Positions 21,522-32,655 are shown, counted from the stretch's first letter. The stretch: 64,000 bases of DNA from Serripes groenlandicus (GCA_031761405.1 JASEVX010000011.1:16675609-16739608); one strand, 5' to 3'. The notes: generated from the letters alone by a model not told the origin. Program-made: numbers and translations.

Positions 21522-21614
21522 ATTGCCATTCAAGCGTGTGGACACACGGTCGAAACCTACGATTTCTCCACACTAAGGTTCCCAAAAGAATTCTTTTATA
21601 CGATAAGCTGGTAA
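21522..21614 (+). CDS. Secreted protein of unknown family, terminal exon 7 (residues 277-306)
   Basis: TTTCATTTCAG leads into IAIQACGHTVETYDFSTLRF, PKEFFYTISW and a TAA stop. A possible polyadenylation signal (ATTAAA) lies at about 21669. Confidence 0.75.
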   Translation: MAIQACGHTVETYDFSTLRFPKEFFYTISW

Positions 21615-21717
21615 TTTAGATACTATAACCTATTGTATCATACAGCAGTATGAGTTGTAAAACATCATATTAAAAATATAAAATCTGCAAAATAGGAAAT
21701 TTATTATTGATACGGGG

Positions 21718-21947
21718 TTAACTCTTTACCCCATACGACAAATCCACATCAGACGACTTTGAAATTATCTGGACAAACGTATGGAAACTCTCTATAAGTG
21801 AAAGTATTATTATTAAATAGAATTGAAATCATTGTGGCAATAGGAGAAATTGCTCGTTATGAGAAATTTCTCCTTTTGTCACAATAATTTCAAAAGTCGG
21901 TCTGCTTCAGATGCATCAAAATGCGTCTGCAAGTGGGAAAGGGTTAA
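21718..21947. mobile_element. TTAA MITE, complete
   Basis: It runs from TTAACTCTTTACCCCATA to GGGAAAGGGTTAA, 230 bp, with the central GCTCGTTATGAG hairpin. Confidence 0.85.
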
Positions 21948-22117
21948 ATAACATCGTGAACAAGGAGAATGTGTTCATTTGAAGTAATTTCTTTCTCTTT
22001 TCATTATATCTTCGAAAGGATTACAAGACTATGAATACTAACTGTACATTATAATTAGAACATTGTGGAAATAAAATGCATTACTATTCTCAATCATTGA
22101 TGTATATTTATATATTC

Positions 22118-22335
22118 TTAACCCTTTCCCACATACAATAAATCTGCAGCAGACGACCTTGAAAACATCTTTGCACAGATATGAAAAATCACTGTATAAG
22201 AAAGTATAATAATTGAGTAGAGTTGAAAACATTTTGGCAAACAGAGAAACAGCTCATTATGAGCATTTTTACCATTTGCCGCAGTGTTTTCAAATGTCGT
22301 CTGCTGCATAGGCGTCTGTATGTGGGAAAGGTTTA
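22118..22335. mobile_element. TTAA MITE, complete
   Basis: It starts TTAACCCTTTCCCACATA and ends GGGAAAGGTTTAG, so the right TTAA is mutated. Confidence 0.85.
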
Positions 22336-22454
22336 GTGCATCTGCATAGAGTTAAAACTCAGGTGAGTGTGTAAACCAACGGTCTCCACTGTCCGTCTGA
22401 GTTATAAAGACGGTAATGCATATTCGGACCCACAAAGGTAAATTTGTTTTGTTG

Positions 22455-22590
22455 GGTTTTATTGCCATTTTCAACATTAGTTCAGTTCTATCACGGGCGA
22501 CAGTTCACTTATTCATGATCCCAGGGTAAACAAACCAGTACTAGGCTAGGAAATGTGCCCAAAAGGTAGAAGCGTTGCCCCTCTAGGTAT
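22455..22590 (-). mobile_element. SINE fragment, reverse orientation
   Basis: CAACATTAGTTCAGTTC, GCGACAGTTCACTTATTCA and GGGTAAACAAACCAGTACTA match the body of the SINE at 15075 in reverse. The tRNA head is degraded. Confidence 0.65.
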
Positions 22591-22602
22591 ATACCAATTT
22601 AA

Positions 22603-22827
22603 TTCAATCCCTTTCCCACTCACAACAAATCTGCAGCAGACGACTTTAAAAACATCTGGGTATAACCCAGGATCTTCTCTATGAATGAAGGTAGTTGAAA
22701 ATGGTTTACAACTTAGTGGCAAAGGGAAAATTGCTCGTTTTGAGCAATTTCTACATGCGTAACAATGTTTTCAAAAGACGTCTGCTATAGATGCGTCATA
22801 ATGCTTCTACAAGAAGGAACGAGTTAA
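22603..22827. mobile_element. TTAA MITE, slightly diverged
   Basis: It starts AATCCCTTTCCCACTCA and ends GGAACGAGTTAA. The left TTAA is mutated to TTCA. Confidence 0.75.
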
Positions 22828-22917
22828 TCAAATGAACCCAAATCGCCAGACAATGTTCATTGCTTTGCAAGCTGGATACTTGCTAAAAAGTAAAAAGGTC
22901 CATGCAGGTGTTATATG

Positions 22918-23060
22918 TTTAATTGCTTGGTGTTTTACGCCGCTTTCAACACCTATTCAGTTATATCATTGCGTTTCCTGGTTAAGGTACCAGTTCTATT
23001 GGTCCATTTATCCTGACACTAACCAGTCAAGCGTAATGCTAACCCGCCACAATTCCCTTT
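22918..23060 (-). mobile_element. SINE fragment, reverse orientation
   Basis: It contains TTTTACGCCGCTTTCAACA, TTATATCATTGCGTTTCC and TCCTGACACTAACCAGTCA, the 3' half of the SINE type at 14661. The head is missing. Confidence 0.65.
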
Positions 23061-23389
23061 TTTTAAAGTCTTTGTTAACATTTTTTTTAATTTTTTTCAC
23101 TATTTTTTATAAAATTAAATCTTCTATGCAATAGTAAAATGCGAACAGGCTAACCATACTGGTACCTGTATGCAAAGGCAGCCAACACTAAAATCTGGAT
23201 TGAAGGACCTAGGATACGGGTTTCTATGGGTAAAACACTTAACTACTAATAATTTCATTTCCGTTCATTTAATAAATTTATAAAACAAACATGATAAAAT
23301 AACGAAATAACAAAAATTCCTTTCTGAGTAAAATTGATTAATTCTTCATTCTCTTACCGAATATGTGATCAACTTCGGAATAATTTTGC

Positions 23390-23460
23390 TAACCCTTTCC
23401 CACATTCAGACAGAATTTTACAAATCTGCGGCGGACGACCGTTCAAATAATTGTGGCATT
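23390..23460. mobile_element. TTAA MITE, left terminal fragment
   Basis: CTAACCCTTTCCCACATTCA and AATCTGCGGCGGACGACC remain. The rest is not recognisable. Confidence 0.55.
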
Positions 23461-23758
23461 TTTTTTTAAATGACTCAAATTGAGTATTGAAATGGACTCA
23501 TCCACGATAATGTTGTTCACAGAACAGAACATAAGCTTTATTTTTTAAATTGAACACATATGGTTCATAGTCAAATCACATATCCGGTATAAAATTCTAC
23601 TAATGTATAATTTCACTATAAATCAAAACAATGATATTAAATAATCTATTCAATAAGATAACTGCTTGTTGAATGCCAGATGTGGAATAGACCCAAACAC
23701 TGATTTAATTACACTAAAATATATCTAATACATCTTGTCTCTTATATATTGAATTATC

Positions 23759-23965
23759 TTAACCCTTTCCTACATACAGCAAATCTGCAGCAGATGATTT
23801 TGAAAATATATTTGCAAAAATGCGAAACATCCCTATAAATAATAGTATAATAATTGAAAACACTGGCAAATGGAGAAATTGCTCGTATTGAGCATTTTCT
23901 CCTTTATGTCAAAGTGTTTTCAAAAGTAATCTGCTTCAGAAGCATCTGTACGTAAGATTCTTTAA
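23759..23965. mobile_element. TTAA MITE, sharing its right TTAA with the next copy
   Basis: It starts TTAACCCTTTCCTACATA. The right terminus is worn and merges into the TTAA that begins the next copy. Confidence 0.75.
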
Positions 23966-24105
23966 CCCTTTCCCATATACAGTAGAGTAAATCTGTGGTA
24001 GACGACTTTGAAACCAATTAGGCAAAAATATGAAAAACTTCTATAAATGAAAGTAATTATATTAAATATAATAGAAAACACTGGTAAATGGAGAAATCGC
24101 TTGTA
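23962..24105. mobile_element. TTAA MITE, truncated on the right
   Basis: TTAACCCTTTCCCATATACA and GGTAGACGACTTTGAAACC are present. Similarity stops after the central GGAGAAATCGCTTG. Confidence 0.7.
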
Positions 24106-24294
24106 AGAGAACGCATGACAGATAGACAATGCCATCAGTGATGATCTAGTTCAGACTGCACCATAATGTCTGCACTGAATCTACCCTCAGCAGGGTTCAA
24201 AATAAACCTTTTTGGCTGGTAGCAAGTACTTGAAGGAATATCGTAGAGTGTCACCCGACTTGACCCAAGGAACATTTCACTAAAGCCAATATAA

Positions 24295-24830
24295 GGCTAA
24301 CAGCCCCACCCCCTGGCAGTCATATTTTAAGACCAATCAATATGGCTTGGTGGAATCGGATAGTCACCCAAGGAACATTTCTACAACATTATTTAAATCG
24401 GCCAGATACCTTTGTCGGAGAAGATTCTTTAAGTTTTCACTATACCCATATAAGGCAAAACAGCCTGAAGAATCTGATAGAAGGTCGCCCAAGGAACATT
24501 TCTAATACATTATTTGAAAATCGGCCAGACACTTTCGTAGTTGATTTTTTAAATTTTCTCTATAGCCATATAAGGCAAAATAGCCTCCTCCTGGGGGGGG
24601 GGGGGGGGGGGGGTCCATGTTTTTCAACCAATCAACATGGCTTGAAGGAATCTGATAAAGGATCATCAAAGGAACATTTCAACAAAATTATTTGAAAATC
24701 AGCATGGATCCCAAAAAATTGAAAGGAATTTAGGATAGGACATTGAGAGGATGCTTCCTATGAAGTTTTATCCCAATTGGCCAAGTGGTTAGGGAGGAGA
24801 ATTGGTTTGAAGCAAGAGGAGCTAAACATT
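24295..24830. mobile_element. Tandem-unit repeat element with a 21-base G run
   Basis: It carries three diverged copies of the unit with CCAATCAACATGGCTTGAAG and GGAACATTTC, then an end block ATTGGCCAAGTGGTTAGG and GAGGAGCTAAA. A run of 21 G lies at 24593-24613 where other units read CCCCTGGCGGCC in the opposite sense. Confidence 0.65.
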
Positions 24831-25105
24831 GTTGAAAGCAGCGTAAAACACTAAACAAACATCATGGAAGCCACGGGAAAAGGTAATAATCAAACACTGT
24901 TGGCAGAATTTTCTAATTTGAGCATAAATAAAGTCAGTTTTTGTGACACATGTAACACTCATTTTCGTTGTTACCTCTTTTTTTATGTTACAAATATCAG
25001 AATAAAAACTTGATTATTTAATAGAGAAATGAAAACAAATGACCATAAATAAATATACAAGCAAGCTGAACTTCTTTAAAACAATGTAAAATACCGAGAG
25101 AGTTG

Positions 25106-25198
25106 TCATAAAATCTCTTGCCCTAGTAAATTTGTCTCCTTCATCAGTTTAGTCACATTCAGAGAATACACATTACTCTGGGAGGGTCCCTGTAGACT
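25106..25198 (-). CDS. TTI1: TTI1 terminal exon, residues 1158-1187 and stop
   Basis: After the acceptor TATCTTTTCAG it reads SLQGPSQSNVYSLNVTKLMK, then ETNLLGQEIL and TGA. This fits the short C-terminal tail of TTI1 (TTNVLQLLKEL). No canonical AATAAA was found just downstream. Confidence 0.9.
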   Translation of the reverse strand, partial: SLQGPSQSNVYSLNVTKLMKETNLLGQEIL

Positions 25199-25333
25199 CT
25201 GAAAAGATAGAAGAGCGCTTGAAGGAACCAATGTACCAATACCAATGCATCAGTAAGTGAAAGTGAGATTGTAGTTTATTGATTGTAACTGTGACCTTGA
25301 CCTTTGACCTAGGTATGTGAAACACAAACTGGT

Positions 25334-25564
25334 TTAACCCTTTCGCTCATATAGACGCTTTCTGACGCCTCTGCAGCAGACGGCTTTTTGAAAACATAGT
25401 GACAAAAGAAGAAATTGCTAAAAAACAAGCAATTTCTCCTTTTGTCACAATGTTTGCCAATTTTAGTCATAGGTTATCCATTCAATTATAGACATTTTCT
25501 ATTTTTTGACAAAATATGTTCAAAGTCGTCTACTGCAGAGATGTTGTATGAGGGAAAGGGTTAA
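25334..25564. mobile_element. TTAA MITE, complete, last TTI1 intron
   Basis: TTAACCCTTTCGCTCATA to AGGGAAAGGGTTAA, 231 bp. Confidence 0.9.
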
Positions 25565-25629
25565 GCTTCCACGACACTTAATCTTTGTATGAGGTATGAA
25601 AGATTTCCAACCACAAACACAAGTGCAAG

Positions 25630-26140
25630 CGTCATTGTGTGCATTGTAGGATATGAACGGCAACGTAGGTGTAACATGAACTTGTCCAAGTGCTTAAGAG
25701 TTAGTCTAGAGTAACCTTTTGTGACCCCTCATTTAATGGTGGGGGCATAAAAGCTTTTGTTTTATTTTCTAAAAAGTGTAGAAAACTGCTACTTATAAGT
25801 GATCCTTTTATTTATCAAACAAAGCTTACAGAAGGGAGAGTCATAGCATTTCCAGGGTAAATTACCAGTACTACCAATATTATTCATTCTAATACCGATT
25901 CATCAGTCATTATAGGATATGAACAGCAACTTTGACCTGCGTAGGTGTTACATGAACTTGTCCAAGTGCAAAAGAGTTGTCGTACCTGACAGACATACAG
26001 CCAAGAGGTATTTGGTGACCCCACATTTAACGGTGGGTGTATAAAAGCTTTTGTTTTATTTTCCAAAAAGTGTAGAAAATACTGTTGTAAAGGGAGAGAC
26101 TGCTACTTATAAGTGTGATCTTTTCATTTATCAAACAAAC
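25630..26140. repeat. Diverged tandem duplication of about 270 bp in the last TTI1 intron
   Basis: AGGATATGAACGGCAAC, ACATGAACTTGTCCAAGTGC and GGGGGCATAAAAGCTTTTG occur from about 25641. Close versions recur from about 25911. SINE-like sequence (AGGGTAAATTACCAGTACTA) separates the units. Confidence 0.7.
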
Positions 26141-26404
26141 TATACAACAAGATGTGTTTGTGAAACACTGATGCCCCCGAATGGCAACATCTAGGTCAAA
26201 GTTCAAGGTCAACAATGTTGGTACTGACAGAAAGGTCATGTCACAAGGAATACACATGTGAAATATGGTAGCCGTACCTGTTATGGTTCAAAAGTAGTGG
26301 TCAAGGTTAAAGTTTTTTTCGACAGACAGACAAAGAGACAGGCCAAAAACTAGATGCCCACCGAATCGGTGATTCCGGGGGCATAAAAAGGTATATCCAT
26401 CAGA

Positions 26405-26535
26405 CTCATTAAGGTGTTTTTATACCACTTTTAACAGTATTTCCGGATAAATCACAGCATTTCGAGGGTAAATTACCAGTAATACCAGTATCATTTATCC
26501 TAACACCAATTCATCAATCGTTATGCAATCTTAAC
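26405..26535 (-). mobile_element. SINE fragment, reverse orientation
   Basis: TACCACTTTTAACAG, AAATTACCAGTAATACCAG and TCCTAACACCAATTCATCA match the body of the SINE at 14661. The tRNA head is missing. Confidence 0.55.
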
Positions 26536-26539
26536 CTAC

Positions 26540-26662
26540 CTTCACTGGTTTGAATCTGTTATCAGGTGGTGTAAACATCTTTGGACAGAACAGACTCACA
26601 AGTTTTAACCACATCTGGTCCGCATTGAGACTAATTAAACTTCTACAACAATCTAGACACAC
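26540..26662 (-). CDS. TTI1: TTI1 exon, residues 1117-1157
   Basis: Acceptor CAATTGCAG and donor GTGAAG|GTAGGTT. LISLNADQMWLKLVSLFCPK, then FTPPDNRFKPV, match the STWFLLNELYCPVQFTPP block. Confidence 0.94.
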
Positions 26663-26687
26663 CTGCAATTGTTGACAAAAATGACTT

Positions 26688-27147
26688 GTTTACCCTTTCT
26701 CACATACAACAAATCTGCAGCAGACAACTTTGCAAACATCGAGTAAAAAATATGGAACATAACTTGAAATAAGAGTATAATTATTGAGTAACAAGAAACC
26801 GCTGAAGACGGTAAGGCCGGATTGTCGGCAATTTGACCTTGAAAATCGACAAACCAAGGTCAAGGTCAAAGTAACCATAGAAATCAATAGAACTTGTTAC
26901 TGGTTACCTTCAGGCAAAGTTTCAAGTTTGTAACCTTTTCCAGTGCTGAGATTTTGCCTCAACCAAAATGTTGACGGACAGACAGACGGATATCGACAAT
27001 CTATAGACCGGAATTGCTAGAGCAAACCGGCCAAAAACATGGCAGCAAAAGGAGAAAATTGCTCATTGTAAGAAATATTACCTTTTCACACAATGTTTTC
27101 AAAATTTTACGGTTGCAGATATGTCAAAGGCCAGTGGAAAAGAGTTT
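26688..27147. mobile_element. TTAA MITE split by another insertion
   Basis: The left half (GTTTACCCTTTCTCACATAC to about 26798) and right half (about 27033-27147) form one copy. They are separated by about 230 bp starting AACAAGAAACCGC and containing GACGGACAGACAGACGG, an unrelated repeat. Confidence 0.7.
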
Positions 27148-27639
27148 ACCACAGGAGACAGGAATGTATTGTAATATGAACACACACAATTTCGGTTCTA
27201 CATTACTAACAGTAACCTCATTTAATATAACTTAAATTTTTTCACAGTTCTTACTCTTTACATAATAGGAATACGGATTGGTATAATTTCAACAATCTTG
27301 ATACAGGGTCACCCAAGGAACATGAGCCCTAAATTATTTTTCGGATTGGGCCAGTACTTTCAGACAAGAAGATTTTTGGGTATTCTCCTCTCTTTCTGAT
27401 CGTGCAACAATCAAGAGTTCTACAAAGAATCGAATTTCTAGAACAATTTTGTAAAAGGACCACTTAAGAAACATTCCTGTAATATTATTTTGAAATTGGT
27501 CCATTTGTTAAGCAGAAGTTGTATGTAGGAAAATGTGAAATGTGAACAGACATATGAACATATGATGACTTAGATGGACGGTGAATGTTCATAAAAGCTT
27601 ACCCCACACTTTCTGCTTATGTGAGCTTAATAAGAGTCC

Positions 27640-28002
27640 CAAAATGGGCCAGCATTGGTCCACTGTCTTAGAGTCAAAACATCGAAGATTTTCCAAGTTT
27701 TCACTACAGCCATATAAAGCTAAACAGCCCGACAGCTGATGGCAATGTATATAGACCAATTATCAACTTGTCTTGAAGGAATCTTGTACAAGGTCATGCT
27801 GGGAACATTTCTAATTAATTGTTAATTTGCCATACATTATCAGGAGAAGCTTTTTAAAGATTTAACTTAAGCCATATATGGCAAATCTGTCCCACCCCCT
27901 GGAGGCCATGTATTTTGACCAATCAACATAAGAAGTTAACACATGACAGGCATTGCGCAATAACATTAACATGTCTGGCTTCTAGCCAGTGGAGCAAAAA
28001 AA
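27640..28002. mobile_element. Tandem-unit repeat element, diverged
   Basis: It starts near AAGAGTCCCAAAATGGGCC, carries two diverged copies of the CCAATCAAC unit and ends TCTAGCCAGTGGAGC. It is related to 11459-12077. Confidence 0.6.
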
Positions 28003-28123
28003 TAAATTAACATAGTTCACTCCACAAATCTCCAATGTCATACCTATCAAACACAAACTGATTCCAGTTCACCCACAATAAACGTTGTTTGCAGGGTCAA
28101 AACAATTAAATAGTGAAGGTTAC

Positions 28124-28210
28124 CTGTTGGAGACTGGCTGGTTGTTTAGAATTCAGGTAAAGGACACAGGTACTCGTAATCTGGTCCAAGTTGTCGCCAT
28201 CCACACTGCT
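28124..28210 (-). CDS. TTI1: TTI1 exon, residues 1088-1116
   Basis: Acceptor ACGATTTCAG and donor AACAG|GTAACCT. DNLDQITSTCVLYLNSKQPA matches ADACLIYLSVKQP. Confidence 0.95.
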
Positions 28211-28254
28211 CTGAAATCGTAATAACACACTTAAAATCTCTCTTGGCTATTTAA

Positions 28255-29903
28255 CTAACCCTTTCCCTCATATAGACGCTTTCTGATGCCTCTGCAGCAG
28301 ACAGCTTTTTAAAAACATAGTGAAACAAGAGGGCCATGATGGCCCTGGAATCGCTCACCTGATATTTTTTTTTTAACTTTAGCTATATAAGCCGCGCCCC
28401 CTGGCAGTCATAGTTTCCGACCAATCAACTTGGCTTGAAGGAATCTGATAGAGGGTCACCCTAGGAACATTTCTACAAAATTATTTGGAAATCTGCCAGA
28501 CACTTTTGGAGGAGAAGATTTTTTAAGTTTTCACTATAGTCATATAATGCAAAATAGCCCTGCCCACTGGCGGCCATGTTTTTTGACCAATCAACATGGC
28601 TTGAAGGAATCTGAAAGTGGGTCATCCAAGGAACATTTCTACAAAATTATTTGAAAATCGGCCTGACACTTTCGGAGAAGAAGATTTTTTAAGTTTTCAC
28701 TATAGCCATATAAGGCAAAATAGCCCCGCCCCCCTGGCGGCCATGTTTTTCGACCAATCAACATGGCTTGAAGGAATCTGATAGAGGGTCATCCAAGGAA
28801 CATTTCTACAAAATTATTTGAAAATCAGCCTGACACTTTCGGAGGAGAAGATTTTTTAAGTTTTCACTTTGGCCATATAAGGCAAAATAGCCCCGCCCCC
28901 TGGCGGCCATGTTTTTCGACCAATCAACATGGCTTGAAGGAATCTGATAGAGGGTCACCCAAGGAACATTTCTACAAAATTATTTGAAAATCGGCCCGAC
29001 ACTTATTGAAGAGAAGATTTTTTAAGTTTTTACTATAGCCATAAAAGGCAAAATAGCCCCGCCCCCTGGCGGCCATGCTTTTTGACCAATCAACATGGCT
29101 TGAAGGAATCTGATAGAGGATCATCCAAGGAACATTTCTACAAAATAATTTGAAAATCTGCCTGACACTTTTGGAGGAGAAGATTTTTTAAGTTTGCACT
29201 ATAGCCATATAAGGCAAAATAGCCCCGCCCCCCTGGCGGCCATGTTTTTTGACCAATCAACATGGCTTGAAGGAATCTGATAGAGGGTCACCCAAGGAAC
29301 ATTTCTACAAAATTATTTGAAAATTGGCCTTACACTTTCGGAGGAGAAGATTTTTTAAGTTTTCACTATAGCCATATAAGGCAAAATAGCCCCGCCCCCC
29401 CTGGTGGCCATGTTTTTCGACCAATCAACATGGCTTGAAGGAATCTGATAGAGGGTCATCTAAGGAACATTTCTACAAAATTATTTGAAAATCTGCTAAC
29501 CAGTTTGGGAGAAGAAGAATTTTGAAGTTTTTTCGGTTTCGTTGCCATGGAAACCAGAATTTTGCATGGATCCCAAAAATTTGAAGGAATTCTGGTGAGG
29601 TCATTGAGAGGATGCTTTCTGTGAAGTTTCATCCAAATTGACCGACTGGTTACTGAGGAGAAGAAGTTGACGCACGACGGACGACGGACGCCGGACAAAA
29701 GGCGATCACAATAACTCACCTTGAGCAAAGCTCAGGTGAGCTAAAAAGAAGAAATTGCACAAAACGAGCAATTTCTCCTTTTACCACAATGTTTTCCAAT
29801 TTTAGTCATAGGTTATCCATTCAATTATAGAGATTTTCTATTTTTTGACAAAATATGTTCAAAGTCGTCTGCTGCAGAATTGTTGTATGCGGGAAAGGGT
29901 TAA
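28255..29903. mobile_element. TTAA MITE interrupted by the large tandem-unit element
   Basis: The left half is 28255-28323 (CTAACCCTTTCCCTCATA) and the right half is 29747-29903, ending GGGAAAGGGTTAA. The split falls at GTGA/AAAGAAGAAATTGC within the central hairpin. Confidence 0.85.
28324..29746. mobile_element. Element with about seven tandem units of about 165 bp
   Basis: It starts AAACAAGAGGGCCATGATGG and ends GCTCAGGTGAGCTAAAA. Seven units lie in between, each with CCTGGCGGCCATG, CGACCAATCAACATGGCTTG and AAATTATTTGAAAATC. The end region carries a GACGGACGACGGACG run. Short termini around a minisatellite core recall non-autonomous bivalve elements such as pearl, but the assignment is not proven. 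Confidence 0.8.
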
Positions 29904-30246
29904 ACACAAGGGTGATCTAAGGGACACATGTGTTGCCTTCCAATATGCCAGTAAGTGAAGGTTTGATAAACACGTAACAGAGAAACTAGTCCTATGTGAC
30001 TACCTGCCAAGGCAGAAGACACAACAATGGTGGGACCTAATGGTGAACATTCTGAGCCTAAGCTCCCTAAAGCTTGGTATTTTTGTTTATAGTTCAAAGC
30101 ATACCTGAACCCAGGTAACCAATATATTCAAGCAATCATAATGATAAAAGTTGTTCTATGGATCTTTTTAGTGAAAATTCTACAAAAGTGACAGTGTTTT
30201 ATTTTTATAGTTAAGATTTATGGAAAGAGGTTTAAAAGGTACCTAC

Positions 30247-30334
30247 CATAATAGCGATTCTGGCTATGTTCTTCAAAATTGCAAGTTGAAGTTTGTAGTT
30301 GACAGTAAACTGGTAGGCTTGGCCTGCACACACA
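30247..30334 (-). CDS. TTI1: TTI1 exon, residues 1058-1087
   Basis: Acceptor GTTATTGCAG and donor TTATG|GTAGGTA. AYQFTVNYKLQLAILKNIAR matches the LAFKLQLAVLQGL block. Confidence 0.94.
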
Positions 30335-30398
30335 CTGCAATAACAAAGTGTGACAGTGTTCAACGACACATGTAAGTTGCCTGCCAATAAGTCATCAA

Positions 30399-30619
30399 CC
30401 TTTTCCCTCACATGGACAAATGATGATGCCTCTCCAGAAGATGTCTTTTGAAAACGTTATGGCAAAAGGAAAATAAAAAGCTCATAATGAGCAATTTCTC
30501 CTTTTGCACCAATGCTTTCATTCTCTATTCCATTATTATAGTTTCTTGTACAGTTTCATATATTTCCCAAAATGTTATCAAAGTTGTCTGCTGCAGATTT
30601 GTTGTATGTGGGAAAGGGT
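30399..30619. mobile_element. TTAA MITE, diverged ends
   Basis: CCTTTTCCCTCACATGGACA at the left, the central CTCATAATGAGC hairpin and GGGAAAGGGTC at the right, with TTAA lost. Confidence 0.75.
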
Positions 30620-30756
30620 CACAGACATATGGAGAGATATATTCCAATGGGTCACCCTACCAAGGCAGACAACACAATCTCCAGTATTATATTTCCTCAT
30701 TCTAGTAGGTCCAGGACAATTTATAGACACCCACCAATTTCAATGAAAATTTGTGT

Positions 30757-30972
30757 TTTATTGGGGTTTTACGCTGTTTTCTTTCAACATGATTTCAGTT
30801 ATATCATTGCAACACAACAGTTCACCTTTTCATGATCCCTGGGTTAACATACTAGTCCTACATTAGGAAATGTGCCTCGCCCAAGGACACTCCACCATAA
30901 GTGTTGTGCCTCGACTTGGGATCGAACCTGGGACACCTGGTTCAAAATCCCCAAAGCTAACCACTCGGCTTG
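30757..30972 (-). mobile_element. SINE, reverse orientation, nearly full length
   Basis: From TTATTGGGGTTTTACGCTG to TTGGGATCGAACCTGGG (B box) and GCTAACCACTCGGC (A box complement). Same family as 15075-15256. Confidence 0.75.
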
Positions 30973-31260
30973 TTTGATAAATATTTTACCAGCTAGGCAA
31001 TACATTCAATAAATGTATTTACAGCGATAACATTTTTAAAAAAAATCTCTATAAATTAATAGATAACTAGTGACTAGGGTCGAAAACTTTGTGGCAAAAT
31101 GAGAAATTGCTCATGAGGAATATATTATTTTGCCACATTGTTTTTACATGTCGTCTGCAGCTGAAATGTGAAAATGATTCAGCAAGAGGAGAAGAGGGTC
31201 AAAATGTGTTTCGAATCAGATAATAGATCAGTTCCTTAAGCTTATGGACCAACAACATAC

Positions 31261-31376
31261 CTTATTTCTGACTGACTTTTAAGGAAACTGGTCAGTTTTG
31301 GAATAACATCTTTGACAATTCTTTGTTTAACAAAATCCCCGGAACATTCAACCATTACTTGTAGAACATCTAGGGC
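31261..31376 (-). CDS. TTI1: TTI1 exon, residues 1020-1058
   Basis: Acceptor GATTATTACAG and donor ATAAG|GTATGTT. ALDVLQVMVECSGDFVKQRI, then VKDVIPKLTSFLKSQSE, match the CGDFLRSRFCKDVLPKL block. Confidence 0.95.
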
Positions 31377-31502
31377 CTGTAATAATCAATCAAAGTTATA
31401 CAATCGTTGAATGGGTGTAGGGGGTATTTTATTATTGTCTGCTTGGAAAAACCTTTGAGGAACAAGAGGCTTCAAAGGAACACATGTGCCACCTTGCAAT
31501 TA

Positions 31503-31725
31503 TACATTTCCCATATATAGACGCTTTCTGATGCCTCTGCAGCAGATGACTTTTGAAAACATCATGACAAAAGGAGAAATTGCTCATCATGAGCAATTTC
31601 TCCTTTTGCCACAATGTTTTCAACCCTATCCAACAATTATACTTTGATATTGAGAGATTTTTCATATTTTGTTTAGATGTTTTCAAAGTCGTCTGCTGCA
31701 TATTTGTAGTATGTGGGAGTGTTAA
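31503..31725. mobile_element. TTAA MITE, worn left end
   Basis: CATTTCCCATATATAGACGC at the left, a perfect GCTCATCATGAGC core and GTGGGAGTGTTAA at the right. Confidence 0.8.
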
Positions 31726-31778
31726 CATGTGATACACACAAAAGATCCCTGTGTGCAACCCCGCCAAGGCAGGTGATA

Positions 31779-31966
31779 TTAACCCTTTCCCACTTGCAGA
31801 CGCATTTTGATGCAATAGCAGCAGACAACTTTTGAAAACATTGTGAGCAATTTCGCCTTTTGCCACAATGTTTTCAACTTTATTTAAACAATTAAGCTAT
31901 CTTTTATGGAGATTTTTCAGGTTTTTGTCGTCTGCTGCAGATTTGTTGTATGTGGGAAAGTGTTAA
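31779..31966. mobile_element. TTAA MITE, 188-bp deletion variant
   Basis: TTAACCCTTTCCCACTTGCA to GGGAAAGTGTTAA. Parts of the central hairpin and the right arm are missing. Confidence 0.85.
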
Positions 31967-32175
31967 AAACAGAAATCTGAAGTTTAATTTTGAACATTGT
32001 GGGTAAAGGGAAAATGTGCTAATGTTCTCAAAATGATCTGCTGCTTGGGCCTTAAAGGAAGGGATTAAACTCAATATTTCATCCTTTTAGTATTAATGAA
32101 GTTGTCATTTGATATGATAAGACTTTTTTGTGTAATACATTTGTCATCTTATTAGTTACATATGTCAGGTAACCA

Positions 32176-32403
32176 TTAACCTTTTCCCACATACAGATGC
32201 TCTCTGAAGCATCTTTAGCAGACGATTTTTGATATCATTGTGGCAAAAGGAGAATTTGCTCAATAAGAGCAATTTCTCCTTTTGTCAACATGTGTTCAAC
32301 TTTATTCAATACTTTTTTTTTTCATTTATAGAGTTTCCATATATTTGACGAAATACATTCAAAGTAGTACTCTGCAGATCTGTTTAAAATGGGAAAGGGT
32401 TAA
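32176..32403. mobile_element. TTAA MITE, complete
   Basis: TTAACCTTTTCCCACATA to TGGGAAAGGGTTAA. Confidence 0.85.
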
Positions 32404-32572
32404 TCAATTAGACCATCTTTATATATAAACACAGGCAAGTAGCCAACAAACTATAATAGCAACTTAATCACAACACATCAAGCTGTTTTGACTTCTAACT
32501 TACATTTGATCAATTCACAAAAATCAGAGTCAAACTTTACCAAGAAACTAATAGTTAAAATGTATGTCTCAC

Positions 32573-32655
32573 CTTTACAGTAATCAGTTTTTCTTCATCA
32601 GTAAAGCACAAACTAAATGATGACCACACTTGATGAATAAGGGGTAATAACTCAT
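32573..32655 (-). CDS. TTI1: TTI1 exon, residues 992-1019, its acceptor copied in tandem upstream
   Basis: Acceptor TTAATTTCAG and donor TAAAG|GTGAGAC. DELLPLIHQVWSSFSLCFTD matches the NQLLPLAHQAW block. Its first 37 or so bases and its acceptor recur three times in the 300 bp before it on the minus strand (to about 32968). This copy is the only one that continues into full exon sequence. Confidence 0.95.

Noticed and set aside
28324..29746. CRISPR-like appearance of regularly spaced repeats
   Set aside because: The units are about 165-bp head-to-tail repeats without unique spacers, in a eukaryotic intron.
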